DNA of 64,000 bases from Phycisphaerae bacterium. Its GTDB lineage: Bacteria > Planctomycetota > Phycisphaerae > UBA1845 > Fen-1342. Each line of letters starts with the position of its first letter. The stretch's first letter is position 1. Below are positions 26,243-35,032 of the stretch, in pieces. The notes under the pieces are model-generated. The model searched no databases. It was not told the DNA's origin and saw only the letters and a program-made list of their open reading frames with translations. The translations under genes and the position numbers were made by a program. The DNA is taken from assembly GCA_017999985.1 (NCBI GenBank), contig JAGNKU010000003.1, forward strand, positions 1-64,000. Direction: 5' to 3'.

Positions 26243-27409
26243 ATGCGGAACACCAACACCGGTTGGGCCAGCCTGATCGCAACGCTCGCAGGCACGGGCG
26301 TGGCGCTGGCCGGGCCCCCGCAGTTGGGCCGGTCGGAGCTGATCTCGCCCGCAGGGACGTGGCCGAGTGTCTGGCAGGGGACCGTGGCGTATCTGGAAGG
26401 TGCTGGGGGGGCGGTCATGTTCTACGATGGGATCGAATCGGTGCTGGTGTACCCGCTTGCGCTGCACAACTACGAACCGGACAACCGCGGCGGGGTGCTG
26501 GCGTGGCGCAATTCGCAAGGTTCGGCGGGCACCAACGAGATCCTGCGTTGGGATGGCGGGCCGGCCATCAACATCTCGAATTCGCCGGGCGTTGTGGATA
26601 CCGATGTGGCGGTGGCGGAAAACGGTGATGTGTTGTGGGTCCGTGATCACTACTGGCTGATGTGGTACGACGCGTCAGTCGGCCAGGCGTTCAACCTGAA
26701 CACGCCGGGGATTGCGCCGGCCCCGTATGTCACGGCGACGGGGATGCTGACGTATGCGTATCAGGATCCCGTCACGTTTGAGGTCCAGTATTTCGACGGC
26801 ACAACCACGCTGACGCTCGGGCTGGGTCTCGGGCAGGGTACGGACTACAAGGCGCGCCCCAGCGCGCACGGGGGTGCGGTGGCGTGGATCGGGCGGGGGG
26901 CGGGCGACATCTTCGTGGCGGGCGAGCTGTTCTACTGGAAAGACGGGCTGACGGTGCGGGTCACGAATGACGACGCGCTGGGTGGCCGCTCCGACGACTA
27001 CCCGAGCCTGTGGTACGACCTGGTGGTGTGGCAGCGCGCGCCCAACGGCGGTACCCAGACGCGGGTGTTCCTCTGGGATGGTGCCGAGGCCGTGGCGTTA
27101 ACGACGACGCGCAGCTTGTATCCCAGCCTGCACCGCGGCACCGTGGCCTGGGTGGACTACGCCAGCGGGCTGCGGCGGGCGCCGCTCATATCGGACTTCC
27201 CGGGAGACTGTAGTCTGGACGGCGTCGTGGATGCGGAGGACTTGGCGCTGTTCGTGGAGTGCTGCACAGGTCCAGGCAACGGGCCAGCGGCGATGGGCTG
27301 TGGGTGCAGTGATCTGAACGCGGATGACGATGTCGACTTCGCGGACTTCGCAGGTCTCCAGCGATTACCGGGGCTGCGCGCGGACGCGCCGCACCCTCCG
27401 GATGAGTAA
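26243..27409 (+). CDS. secreted propeller-like protein with dockerin-like tail
   Basis: The 388-aa protein has a weak signal peptide (residues 1-24, ending near LAGPP). Residues 30-310 are repeated strands ending in W and Y motifs, like TolB/WD40-type propellers. The tail (CSLDGVVDAEDLALFVECC, then DLNADDDVDFADFAGLQ) is a dockerin-like double Ca loop. The final residues (RLPGLRADAPHPPDE) do not look native. In another frame the sequence would read AITGAARG, closer to family endings, so a late frameshift is possible. GAGGAGA precedes the ATG. Confidence 0.75.
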   Translation: MRNTNTGWASLIATLAGTGVALAGPPQLGRSELISPAGTWPSVWQGTVAYLEGAGGAVMFYDGIESVLVYPLALHNYEPDNRGGVLAWRNSQGSAGTNEILRWDGGPAINISNSPGVVDTDVAVAENGDVLWVRDHYWLMWYDASVGQAFNLNTPGIAPAPYVTATGMLTYAYQDPVTFEVQYFDGTTTLTLGLGLGQGTDYKARPSAHGGAVAWIGRGAGDIFVAGELFYWKDGLTVRVTNDDALGGRSDDYPSLWYDLVVWQRAPNGGTQTRVFLWDGAEAVALTTTRSLYPSLHRGTVAWVDYASGLRRAPLISDFPGDCSLDGVVDAEDLALFVECCTGPGNGPAAMGCGCSDLNADDDVDFADFAGLQRLPGLRADAPHPPDE

Positions 27410-27601
27410 GCGCGCCGGATATCGGACGAGGGCGGCAGGCGTCGCGCGGGTCTGAGACGGGGCTGGATCACCGTGGGGGGCGTACCGACCGATGAACACT
27501 GTGAGCGCGGACCGTCGTACGCGCGAGGCGTTCCGCCCCGCGCGGGTCTGGCGTACCGGGATGTGGGTCCGAACTGGCCGAATGCGGGAGTACCGCGCGC
27601 G

Positions 27602-29356
27602 ATGGCGGAACGAGCGATACAAGTCCTGCTGGTCGGCGCCGACGAAGCGGCGAATCGCCGGATGTGCGACTTGCTCGCCCGGAGCGCGGGGCGGCGCTAC
27701 GCGGTGGACTGCGTGCCCACGTTCGAGGAGGGTGTCGGGTGGCTGGCACGCCAGGTGCACGACGTGTGTCTGGTGAGCTATCGGCTCGGCCCGCACAACG
27801 GGCTGGACTTTCTGCGCGCGGCGGCCGCTCAGCACGGCCGGGCCCCGGTGATCCTGCTGGCGGCGGAGGGCGATCGCGATATCGACGTGGCGGCGATGGC
27901 GGCGGGCGCCGCGGACTTCATCGTGGAAGGCCGGGTCGATACCCCGTTGCTGGAGCGCGCGATCCGCTACGCACTCGAGCGCCGGGCGTCGGAGGACCGG
28001 CTGCGCGAGCAGGCACTGTTGCTGAAATTCCAGAACATGGAGCTGGAAGCGCAGCGGGCGCAGCTCAAGGCGCAGCAACTCGACCTGCTGGCGAGCAACA
28101 GCGCGCTGGAGGAGGCGCGGCAGGCGGCCGAGGCGGCGAGCCGGACAAAGAGCGAGTTCCTGGCGAACATGAGCCACGAGATTCGCACGCCGATGACCTC
28201 GATCCTCGGCTTTTCCGATTTGCTCGCGGAGGGCTGCGAGCAGCGTTGTCACTTCGCACGTGAGCAGTTGCCCGCCCTCCTGCAGACGATCCGGCGCAAC
28301 GGCGAGTACCTGCTGCAGATCATCAACGACATTCTGGACCTGTCGAAGATCGAGGCGGGGCAGATGGTCGTGGAGCGTATCGCCTGCGCGCCGCTGCGGC
28401 TGTTGGCGGAGGTGCACGCGCAGCTGGCGGAGCGAGCGGCGAGCAGGGGTCTGACCTTGCAGGTGGAGTGCGAGGGACCACTGCCGGAGTTCATCCAGAG
28501 CGATCCGACCCGGCTGCGGCAGATTCTCATCAACCTGGTGGGCAACGCGCTGAAGTTCACCGAGCAGGGCGGGGTGCGCGTCGTGGCGCGGCTGCTGTGC
28601 GACGAGGCGGGGCGGGACGACGACACGCCGCTGGCGGGGCGCCTGCAAATCACGGTCTACGACACCGGCATCGGGATGGCGCCAGCGGAACTGGAACGGC
28701 TGTTCCGGCCGTTCACGCAGGCGGACTCGTCGACCACCCGCCGGTACGGCGGCACGGGGCTGGGGCTGACGATCAGCCGCCGGCTGGCGCAACTGCTCGG
28801 CGGCGACATCACGGTGTCGAGCACGCCGGGGGAGGGGAGCACGTTTCACCTGACCGTGGCCACCGGGTCGCTGGCGGGCGTGCGGCTGCTCGGGGCGGCC
28901 GAGTGCGACCCGGCGTCGCCGTCGGAGCAACCCGGACCGCCCGCGGCGCAGGTGCGAGGCCGAGTGCTGTATGCGGAGGATGGCCCGGACAACCAGCGTC
29001 TGATCTCCTTTCTGCTGCGGCGGGCGGGTTGCGAGGTCACGACGGTGGAGAATGGGCGGCTGGCGCTGGAGGCGGCCCTGGCGGCGGAGCGGGCGGGCAC
29101 GCCCTACGACGTCGTGCTCATGGACATGCAAATGCCGCAAATGGACGGCTACACGGCGACGGCCATGCTGCGCGAGCAAGGCTACGGGGGGCGGATCGTG
29201 GCGCTGACGGCGCACGCGATGCTCCAGGATCGCGAGAAATGCCTGGCGGCTGGGTGCGACGACTATGCCAGCAAGCCGATCGACCGCGCGACACTGCTGG
29301 AGACGGTGCGGCGGAACGTGGAGGCGGCCGCGTTGGGCGGCACGCGGGGGACATAG
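27602..29356 (+). CDS. hybrid sensor histidine kinase with two receiver domains
   Basis: The 584-aa protein is cytosolic, with no TM. Residues 5-125 are a receiver-like domain in which the phospho-acceptor Asp is replaced by Ser ([12 protein letters not shown]), so this domain is probably a non-phosphorylated docking or sensory module. A coiled coil (130-175) leads to HisKA with His192 ([10 protein letters not shown]) and HATPase_c with [16 protein letters not shown] and GTGLGLTI. The C-terminal receiver (about 460-580) keeps Asp508 ([11 protein letters not shown]). It is convergent with a NarXL-type pair. Confidence 0.9.
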   Translation: MAERAIQVLLVGADEAANRRMCDLLARSAGRRYAVDCVPTFEEGVGWLARQVHDVCLVSYRLGPHNGLDFLRAAAAQHGRAPVILLAAEGDRDIDVAAMAAGAADFIVEGRVDTPLLERAIRYALERRASEDRLREQALLLKFQNMELEAQRAQLKAQQLDLLASNSALEEARQAAEAASRTKSEFLANMSHEIRTPMTSILGFSDLLAEGCEQRCHFAREQLPALLQTIRRNGEYLLQIINDILDLSKIEAGQMVVERIACAPLRLLAEVHAQLAERAASRGLTLQVECEGPLPEFIQSDPTRLRQILINLVGNALKFTEQGGVRVVARLLCDEAGRDDDTPLAGRLQITVYDTGIGMAPAELERLFRPFTQADSSTTRRYGGTGLGLTISRRLAQLLGGDITVSSTPGEGSTFHLTVATGSLAGVRLLGAAECDPASPSEQPGPPAAQVRGRVLYAEDGPDNQRLISFLLRRAGCEVTTVENGRLALEAALAAERAGTPYDVVLMDMQMPQMDGYTATAMLREQGYGGRIVALTAHAMLQDREKCLAAGCDDYASKPIDRATLLETVRRNVEAAALGGTRGT

Positions 29357-29381
29357 CAGGCCGCGAGCTGGGTGCGGGGGA

Positions 29382-30014
29382 CTATTCCACGAGGCCGTGT
29401 TGGAGCGCGTAGCGGGTCAATTCCGCGTTGTGCCGCAGCCCCAGCTTCTCGAGGATGCGGGTGCGAAACGTGCTGACCGTCTTGACGCTCAGGGCGAGTT
29501 CGCGGGCGATGTCGCTGACGCGGTGTCCGCCGGCGAGCAGGCAGAGCACCTGGTATTCGCGGTTCGAGAGGGTTTCGTGCGGCGGCTTGTCGGCGAGCGT
29601 GTCGACGTGCGCCGCGAGGCAGGCCGCGGTGCCAGCGGAAATATAGCGCTTGCCGCCCGCGACTATGCGGAGGGCCGTGATCAGCTCGTCGGGCGGATTG
29701 CCCTTGTGCACGTAGCCGGCCGCGCCGGACTTGACGGCCCGCACGGCGTACTGCTCCTCCGGGTACATGCTGAGCACGAGCACGGGCAGGTCGGGGTATT
29801 CGCGCCGCAATTCCGGCAGGAGCTCCAGGCCGGACATGTCCGGGAGGGCCAGATCCATCAGCACGACGTCCCAGTGTCCGGTGCGTACGGTGCGCAGCAG
29901 CTCGGCGCCGGAGCCGGCCTCGCCGGCGACGACGATATCCGGAGTGTCTGCCATGATGCGCTTGACGCCCTCGCGCACGATGGCGTGGTCCTCGGCGATG
30001 AGAACGCGGATCAT
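29382..30014 (-). CDS. NarL/LuxR-family response regulator
   Basis: The 210-aa protein has a receiver domain with Asp54 (VLMDLALPDMSG) and a C-terminal LuxR-type HTH (LSNREYQVLCLLAGGHRVSDIARELALSVKTVSTFRTRILEKL). Its ATG overlaps the stop of the upstream kinase gene by 4 bp, so the pair is translationally coupled and almost certainly cognate. Confidence 0.94.
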   Translation of the reverse strand: MIRVLIAEDHAIVREGVKRIMADTPDIVVAGEAGSGAELLRTVRTGHWDVVLMDLALPDMSGLELLPELRREYPDLPVLVLSMYPEEQYAVRAVKSGAAGYVHKGNPPDELITALRIVAGGKRYISAGTAACLAAHVDTLADKPPHETLSNREYQVLCLLAGGHRVSDIARELALSVKTVSTFRTRILEKLGLRHNAELTRYALQHGLVE

Positions 30015-31159
30015 GTCGTGGCCTCCGGGGCGGTGTCCACGAGGGGCATGCGCAGCCGCACGAGCGCACCCCCGCCGGGCGAGTTCCTGACATCCAGTTG
30101 CCCGCCCCAACGCAACGCGCGCTCGCGCATGCCGACCAGGCCGTGCGACTCAGCGCCGGCGGCCTGCGGCGCCGTGAGGCCGATCCCGTCGTCCGTGACG
30201 GTCATGGTGAGGATGCGCCGGCGCACGCGCAGCGCGACGGCGACGTGCGTGGCTTTGGCGTGGCGGGCGACGTTCGTCAGGCTTTCCTGGAGAATGCGGA
30301 AGACGGCGGTGGCCGGGCCCGGGGGCACATGCGTATGTGTCCGCGGCAGGGCGAGTGAGACTTGCAGGCCGGTTCGCTGGCTGAAGTCGCGCACGAACCA
30401 CTCGAGCGCGGCGACGAGGCCGAGGTCGTCGAGCAGCATCGGGCGCAGGTCGGCGCAGATGCGCCGGACGGCCTGGATCGTCGTGTTGAGCAGGTTGCCC
30501 ATCGAGACCAGGCGGGTGCAGGCAGCCTCATTCAGGCCGGCGCGTTCCCGCAACCAGTAGACGTCCATGTTCAGCGCGGTCAGCGCCTGTCCGAGCTCAT
30601 CGTGCAATTCGCGCGCGATGCGGGCCCGTTCTTCTTCACGCACCGTTTGCAGGTGCTGGTTCAGGCGGCGTAGGTCGGCGGCGAGCGCGCGAAAGCGCTG
30701 TTCGCTGTTGCGCAGGGCCTCCTCGGCGCGTTTGCGCTCCGTGATGTCCACCATGGTGCCCTGGATGACCGTGAGCCGGCCGCGCGCGTCGGGCACCAGG
30801 CTGACGTTCTCGAGGATGTAAATCGGCGTGCCGTCGCGGCGGCGCAGGCACAGCTCGGAGTTCGTCAACTCGCCGGATTGCCGCAGGCGGGCAATGAAGG
30901 CCTTGCGGTCCCCGTCGCCGAAGTACAGGTCCTTGGCGGAGCCGGCCATGACCTGCCTGGGGGAGCGGTAGCCAAGCATGGTTGCGAACGAGCGGTTGCA
31001 TTCGAGGATGCGGCCATCGAGGGTGGTGCGGTAGACGCCGGCCAAGTCGCGTTCGAACACGAGGCGGTAATGCTCATCCGCCGACGCGGACCGGGACGCG
31101 GCCGGGCGCGAACGGCTGCGGGGCGCGGCGGGCGCGCGGGCCTTACGTGGACTGGGCAT
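30011..31159 (-). CDS. PAS-domain histidine kinase of the NarX/DegS (HisKA_3) type
   Basis: The 382-aa protein has a PAS domain at residues 30-150 (VYRTTLDGRILECNRSFATMLGY). The HisKA_3 dimerisation domain has His186 in RARIARELHDELGQALTAL, and the HATPase is the short type (LQESLTNVARHAKA, DDGIGL, GLVGMRERA). It has no membrane segment, so it senses a cytosolic signal. The basic N-terminus (residues 1-28) is probably disordered. It is co-translated with the NarL-type regulator. Confidence 0.93.
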   Translation of the reverse strand: MPSPRKARAPAAPRSRSRPAASRSASADEHYRLVFERDLAGVYRTTLDGRILECNRSFATMLGYRSPRQVMAGSAKDLYFGDGDRKAFIARLRQSGELTNSELCLRRRDGTPIYILENVSLVPDARGRLTVIQGTMVDITERKRAEEALRNSEQRFRALAADLRRLNQHLQTVREEERARIARELHDELGQALTALNMDVYWLRERAGLNEAACTRLVSMGNLLNTTIQAVRRICADLRPMLLDDLGLVAALEWFVRDFSQRTGLQVSLALPRTHTHVPPGPATAVFRILQESLTNVARHAKATHVAVALRVRRRILTMTVTDDGIGLTAPQAAGAESHGLVGMRERALRWGGQLDVRNSPGGGALVRLRMPLVDTAPEATT

Positions 31160-31261
31160 GCTGCTTTCCGCGACTTGCAGTCTGGACTATGTCTACCCAT
31201 CCCATGATAGGCACTGGGAAGTGTCAAAGCCAACTCGGGCGGGGGGCGGTCTTGCCGCCGA

Positions 31262-31284
31262 CCCCTTCCCGGCGTGGGAAGGGG
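31262..31284 (-). terminator. hairpin downstream of the DegQ gene
   Basis: CCCCTTCCC (31262-31270) and GGGAAGGGG (31276-31284) form a 9-bp stem with a 5-nt loop, 20 bp past the protease stop codon. It lacks a T run, so intrinsic termination is probable but not certain. Confidence 0.5.
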
Positions 31285-31303
31285 CCGGCGGGCGGGCGAC
31301 CGC

Positions 31304-32788
31304 TCAGCGCTTCAGGAGCACGAAGCGCTGGGAGTCGCCGCTGCGGACACGCAGGAGGATGCCCTTAGACAGGTTGCGGTCGGCGATGGCGGCGCGGAAC
31401 TCGTTGATGCTGGCGACGCTTTGTCCACCGACGCTGGTGACGACGTCCTGGGGCAGGATCCCGCAGCGCTCGGCGACGCCGCCGGGCTCGACGCTGGTCA
31501 CCACCACACCTGTGGTCTGGCCGTCGAGCCGGAGCTGGCGCGCCAATTCGGGCGTGAGCGTCTGGACGGTCATGCCCAGGTCTTCGCGCTGACCGTCCGG
31601 GCCGCGGGCCATCTGGGCCTGCCCCTCCAGCTCGCCGACCTCGATCGTGAGGGCCTTGCGCTTGCCGTCGCGGAGGATGTCCACTTCGGCACGGGTCCCG
31701 GGGGCGGTGGCGGCGACCGCGTTACGCAACTGGTTCATGTCGCCGACCGCCTTGCCATTGAACTTGAGGATGATGTCGCCGGCCTGGAGCCCGGCTTTCT
31801 GGGCGGGCCCGTCTGCCGAGACGTCGCCCACCAGCACGCCCTCGGTGCTCTCGAAACCGAAGGACTCCGCCAAGTCCGGCGTGAGGTTCTGGATGGCGAC
31901 GCCGACCCAGCCGCGGACGACTTTGCCTTTGTCAATGATGCTGTCCATGATCTGGCGCGCCAGGTTCGCGGGGATGGAAAAGCCGACGCCCTGGTAGCCG
32001 CCGGTGCGGCTCGCGATGGCCGTGTTGATGCCGATGACCTGGCCGTCGAGATTGACGAGCGGGCCGCCGCTGTTACCGGGGTTGATGGCCGCGTCGGTCT
32101 GAATGAAGTCCTCGTAGTCGGTGATGCCCATGTTGGCGCGGCCCTTGGCACTGACGATGCCCGCCGTGACCGTGTGCGCGAGCCCAAAGGGATTGCCGAT
32201 GGCGAGCACCCACTCGCCGACCCTGATCTGGTCGGAGTCGCCGAGTACGGCGGGCAGCAGCTTATCGGCCTCGATCTTGACGACGGCGAGGTCGGTCTTG
32301 GGGTCCGTGCCGACGACCTTGGCTTCGAACACGCGGTTGTCAGAGAGGGTGACCGTGAGCTGGTTCGCGCTGTCGATGACGTGGTTGTTCGTGAGAATGT
32401 AGCCGTCCTTCGTCACGATGACGCCGCTGCCGAGGCCGCGCTGCACGTACTCACGGCCAGGGGCTTCACGTGGCAGGCGTTCGCCGAAGAAGCGTTCGAG
32501 CAGGTCGTTCGCCGAGTCGTCCTCGAAGGGCAGGCCCGGGAAGCGCTGGTTGACCGGGAGCTTCTTCGTCGAGCGGATGTTCACCACGGAGGGCGTGAGA
32601 GCTTTGGTGACGTCCTCAAAAGCGGTGGACAGATCACGTGCTAGCTTGAGCTGCTCGCGGGCGGCGGTGGCCTGGCCGCGCTCGACGGCGTAGGCAACTC
32701 GGCTCACGAAGTCGGGCCAGGCCGTTCCGAGCAGAACGGCGCAGCCGGCGACGACCAAAACGTAAATCAGGGCTCTACGGGTTTTCAT
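31304..32788 (-). CDS. degQ: DegP/DegQ-type periplasmic serine protease (Do family)
   Basis: The 494-aa periplasmic protease and chaperone has an N-terminal membrane/signal segment (residues 6-24). The trypsin-like domain carries the triad His136 (LTNNHVID), Asp166 (KTDLAVV) and Ser240 (NPGNSGGP). Two PDZ domains follow (about 290-375 and 395-490; GVLVGDVSADGPAQKAGLQAGDII and GVVVTSVEPGGVAERCGILPQDVV). The length suits DegQ/MucD. It lies close to, and divergent from, the sigma-54/hsp20 locus, so both may serve protein quality control. Confidence 0.93.
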   Translation of the reverse strand: MKTRRALIYVLVVAGCAVLLGTAWPDFVSRVAYAVERGQATAAREQLKLARDLSTAFEDVTKALTPSVVNIRSTKKLPVNQRFPGLPFEDDSANDLLERFFGERLPREAPGREYVQRGLGSGVIVTKDGYILTNNHVIDSANQLTVTLSDNRVFEAKVVGTDPKTDLAVVKIEADKLLPAVLGDSDQIRVGEWVLAIGNPFGLAHTVTAGIVSAKGRANMGITDYEDFIQTDAAINPGNSGGPLVNLDGQVIGINTAIASRTGGYQGVGFSIPANLARQIMDSIIDKGKVVRGWVGVAIQNLTPDLAESFGFESTEGVLVGDVSADGPAQKAGLQAGDIILKFNGKAVGDMNQLRNAVAATAPGTRAEVDILRDGKRKALTIEVGELEGQAQMARGPDGQREDLGMTVQTLTPELARQLRLDGQTTGVVVTSVEPGGVAERCGILPQDVVTSVGGQSVASINEFRAAIADRNLSKGILLRVRSGDSQRFVLLKR

Positions 32789-33217
32789 GATTCTGCTCCT
32801 TTATTGCTGATGCATGACTTTGTACGCCGAAACAAGCCAGCCTGTTCGCGCCGGGGAGCAAGACGCGTGCCGCGTGGCGCGGTGGATTACGCCCGCGGCG
32901 GCGCGATTTTGACAGGTGGGGCGTGTGTCGGGCGTCGTGGCCGGCCGGCCAAAATGACAGGTGATGCCGCCGCAGACGGAGCGGATGGGCAAGCGAAAAG
33001 CTGCGCAGCCCGGGTCGAAGTGGCGGACGTCGGGCGGGCGGACTGCCAAGTTGACCATCCGGCAGTCGCGGCGTCTCAACGGGGGAGTAATTGTAACGCA
33101 TTGTGCAGAGGAGATTTGCGCCTGTTGCCGCGCATGGCACGCGATTTGCCGTTGCGTCTGGCGGAACGACGCCGAGCGGCGGCGTCGGCGAGTTATAGAA
33201 AATCAAGGAGGCAGACC
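32789..33217. other. intergenic region between degQ and hsp20
   Basis: About 429 bp with no supported gene. It contains the start region of degQ on the minus strand and the sigma-54 promoter of hsp20 near its right end. I see no CIRCE or other heat-shock operator. Confidence 0.5.
33135..33149 (+). promoter_or_regulatory. sigma-54 (RpoN) promoter of the hsp20 genes
   Basis: TGGCACG (33135-33141), four bases, then TTGC (33146-33149) matches the -24/-12 consensus TGGCACGnnnnTTGC exactly. It lies about 70 bp upstream of the first hsp20 start. No enhancer-binding-protein site is obvious upstream. In-gene look-alikes elsewhere in the window are weaker. Confidence 0.75.
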
Positions 33218-33652
33218 ATGTGGCCGGATCGTATGGCGTTGACAGGGCCCTTCGGCGAGCTGCGCCGGGAGATGGACCGCCTGCTCGATAGCTTTGGCGT
33301 CACCGGTGCGCCCTGGCGGCAGGCGCAGTTCCCCGCGCTGAACGTGTGGGACAACGGTGAGGCGGTGTTCGTGGAAGCGGAGCTACCCGGCGTGGCGCGC
33401 GACGATTTCGAGGTCTACGCCGTCGGGAACGAGTTGACGATCAAGGGACGGCGTCGTGCGCAGGCGAACGAAAAGAAGGTCGCGTATCAGCGGCAGGAGC
33501 GCACCTTGGGCGAGTTCGTGCGCATGCTGACGCTGCCGTGCGACGTGGACGCGGACAAGGTCGAGGCCGTGCTGAAGGACGGCGTGCTGACGGTGCAGTT
33601 GCCCAAGGCAGCGGCCGCGCGGCCGAAGCGCATCACGGTGAAGACGGCGTAG
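33218..33652 (+). CDS. small heat-shock protein, Hsp20/alpha-crystallin family
   Basis: The 144-aa ATP-independent holdase chaperone has its ATG at 33218 after AAGGAGG. Residues 1-40 are the variable N-terminal arm. The alpha-crystallin domain follows (about 42-130: LNVWDNGEAVFVEAELPGV, GNELTIKGRR, ERTLGEFVRMLTLP, VLKDGVLTVQLPKA), with a C-terminal RITVKTA tail. It is first in a two-gene unit with a second Hsp20 51 bp downstream. Confidence 0.95.
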   Translation: MWPDRMALTGPFGELRREMDRLLDSFGVTGAPWRQAQFPALNVWDNGEAVFVEAELPGVARDDFEVYAVGNELTIKGRRRAQANEKKVAYQRQERTLGEFVRMLTLPCDVDADKVEAVLKDGVLTVQLPKAAAARPKRITVKTA

Positions 33653-33703
33653 GGGACATCGGGCGGCGACGCGGAAATCGAAACAAGCATTGGAGGTGTG
33701 GTC

Positions 33704-34102
33704 ATGGCCACCGAAACCAGCATCCAGAAGAGTGAAGCGCAGGCGTTGACGCCGGAGCGCGTCCGCGGCGGTCAGACATACGTCCCGGCCGTCGATATCG
33801 TGGAGACGGACGGCAAGCTGATGCTGATCGCGGACTTGCCGGGCGTGACGCCCGAGGGCCTGGACGTGCGGTACGAGCGCGGCCAGCTCACGATCAGCGG
33901 GCGCGTGACGCCGCGGCAGGATCCGCGGACGAACTACCTGCTGCGGGAGTACGGCATCGGCGATTTCTACCGTGCGTTCGAGGTCGGGCAGGGCATCGAC
34001 GCGGGCAAGATCGAGGCCGAGCTGCGTGACGGCGTGCTGACGCTGCATCTGCCGATGGTGCAGGAGCTGATGCCGCGTAAGATCGCAGTGAAGGCTGGCT
34101 GA
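33704..34102 (+). CDS. small heat-shock protein, Hsp20/alpha-crystallin family (second copy)
   Basis: The 132-aa protein has its ATG at 33704 with GGAGG seven bases upstream. The alpha-crystallin domain spans about residues 25-120 (PAVDIVETDGKLMLIADLPGV, GQLTISGRV, FYRAFEVGQGID, LRDGVLTLHLPM). It differs from the first Hsp20 in its N-terminal arm, so the two probably form mixed or separate oligomers. Confidence 0.95.
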   Translation: MATETSIQKSEAQALTPERVRGGQTYVPAVDIVETDGKLMLIADLPGVTPEGLDVRYERGQLTISGRVTPRQDPRTNYLLREYGIGDFYRAFEVGQGIDAGKIEAELRDGVLTLHLPMVQELMPRKIAVKAG

Positions 34103-34133
34103 CGACGCACCATTGTCAGCGTGTTCAAGACAG

Positions 34134-34171
34134 GCCCCGCTCCGCACCCTGCTGGAAGGGCGGAGCGGGGC
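34134..34171. terminator. bidirectional terminator between hsp20 and pstB
   Basis: A perfect 12-bp stem (34134-34145 with 34160-34171, GC-rich) with a 14-nt loop lies between two convergent genes. It has no strong T run on either side but the right position to end both transcripts. Confidence 0.7.
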
Positions 34172-34176
34172 GTCGG

Positions 34177-35028
34177 TTATCCGAAGCGGCCGGTGATGTA
34201 GTCTTGGGTGCGGGGGTTGCTCGGGTTGGTGAAGATGTGGGCGGTGTCGTCGACTTCGATCAGTTCGCCGACGTAGAGGAACGCGGTGATGTCGGAGACG
34301 CGGGCGGCCTGCTGCATGTTGTGCGTCACGATGATGATCGTGTAGTTGCCGCGCAGCTCGGCCATCAGGTTCTCGATGCGGTCGGTCGCCATGGGGTCGA
34401 GTGCGGAGGTGGGCTCATCCATGAGAAGTAGCTCCGGCTCGACCGCCAACGCCCGCGCGATGCACAGGCGCTGCTGCTGGCCGCCGGAGAGACTGAGGGC
34501 GCTGTCCGCGAGGCGGTCCTTCACCTCGTCCCAGAGGGCGGCCTTCTGGAGGCTGCGCTCGACGACTTCGGCCAGCTCGCCGCGGCGGACGCCGTGAATG
34601 CGCGGGCCGTAGGCGACATTGTCGAAGACCGACTTGGGGAAGGGGTTGGGTTTCTGAAAGACCATGCCGACGCGCTTGCGCAGGAGCGTGACGTCAATCT
34701 GGGCGCCGTAGATATCCTCGTCCTCGAGGAGCAGCCGGCCGGTGGTGTGGCAGCCGGGGATGAGGTCGTTCATGCGGTTGATCGCGCGCAGCAGGGTGCT
34801 CTTGCCGCAGCCGCTGGGGCCGATGATGGCGGTGATGCGGCCGCGCGGAATCGCGAGTGAGACATCCTTGACCGCGGCGTTTTGTCGATAGAAGACCGAG
34901 AAGCGGTCCGCGGTGACGTGCTGCTGCGCGGAGGCGGCGCTTGGCGCGCCGCGGTCGGGCAACGCCGCGCTGGCGGACATCAGCGGGAACGGGCTGCGCA
35001 GCATGGGTTCGGCGGGGCTCATGAGCAT
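34177..35028 (-). CDS. pstB: phosphate ABC transporter ATP-binding protein
   Basis: The 283-aa ATPase subunit of the Pst high-affinity phosphate importer shows Walker [10 protein letters not shown], the Q-loop region [10 protein letters not shown] typical of PstB, signature LSGGQQQR and Walker B LLLMDEP. The start at 35028 follows GAGG and lies 4 bp past the pstA stop. An upstream in-frame start would overlap pstA. It is the last gene of the pstSCAB cluster. Confidence 0.96.
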   Translation of the reverse strand: MLMSPAEPMLRSPFPLMSASAALPDRGAPSAASAQQHVTADRFSVFYRQNAAVKDVSLAIPRGRITAIIGPSGCGKSTLLRAINRMNDLIPGCHTTGRLLLEDEDIYGAQIDVTLLRKRVGMVFQKPNPFPKSVFDNVAYGPRIHGVRRGELAEVVERSLQKAALWDEVKDRLADSALSLSGGQQQRLCIARALAVEPELLLMDEPTSALDPMATDRIENLMAELRGNYTIIIVTHNMQQAARVSDITAFLYVGELIEVDDTAHIFTNPSNPRTQDYITGRFG

Positions 35029-35032
35029 CCGA

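Noticed and set aside
27747-27761. Second sigma-54-like TGGCACG site
   Set aside because: It is inside the hybrid-kinase gene and has GTGC instead of TTGC.
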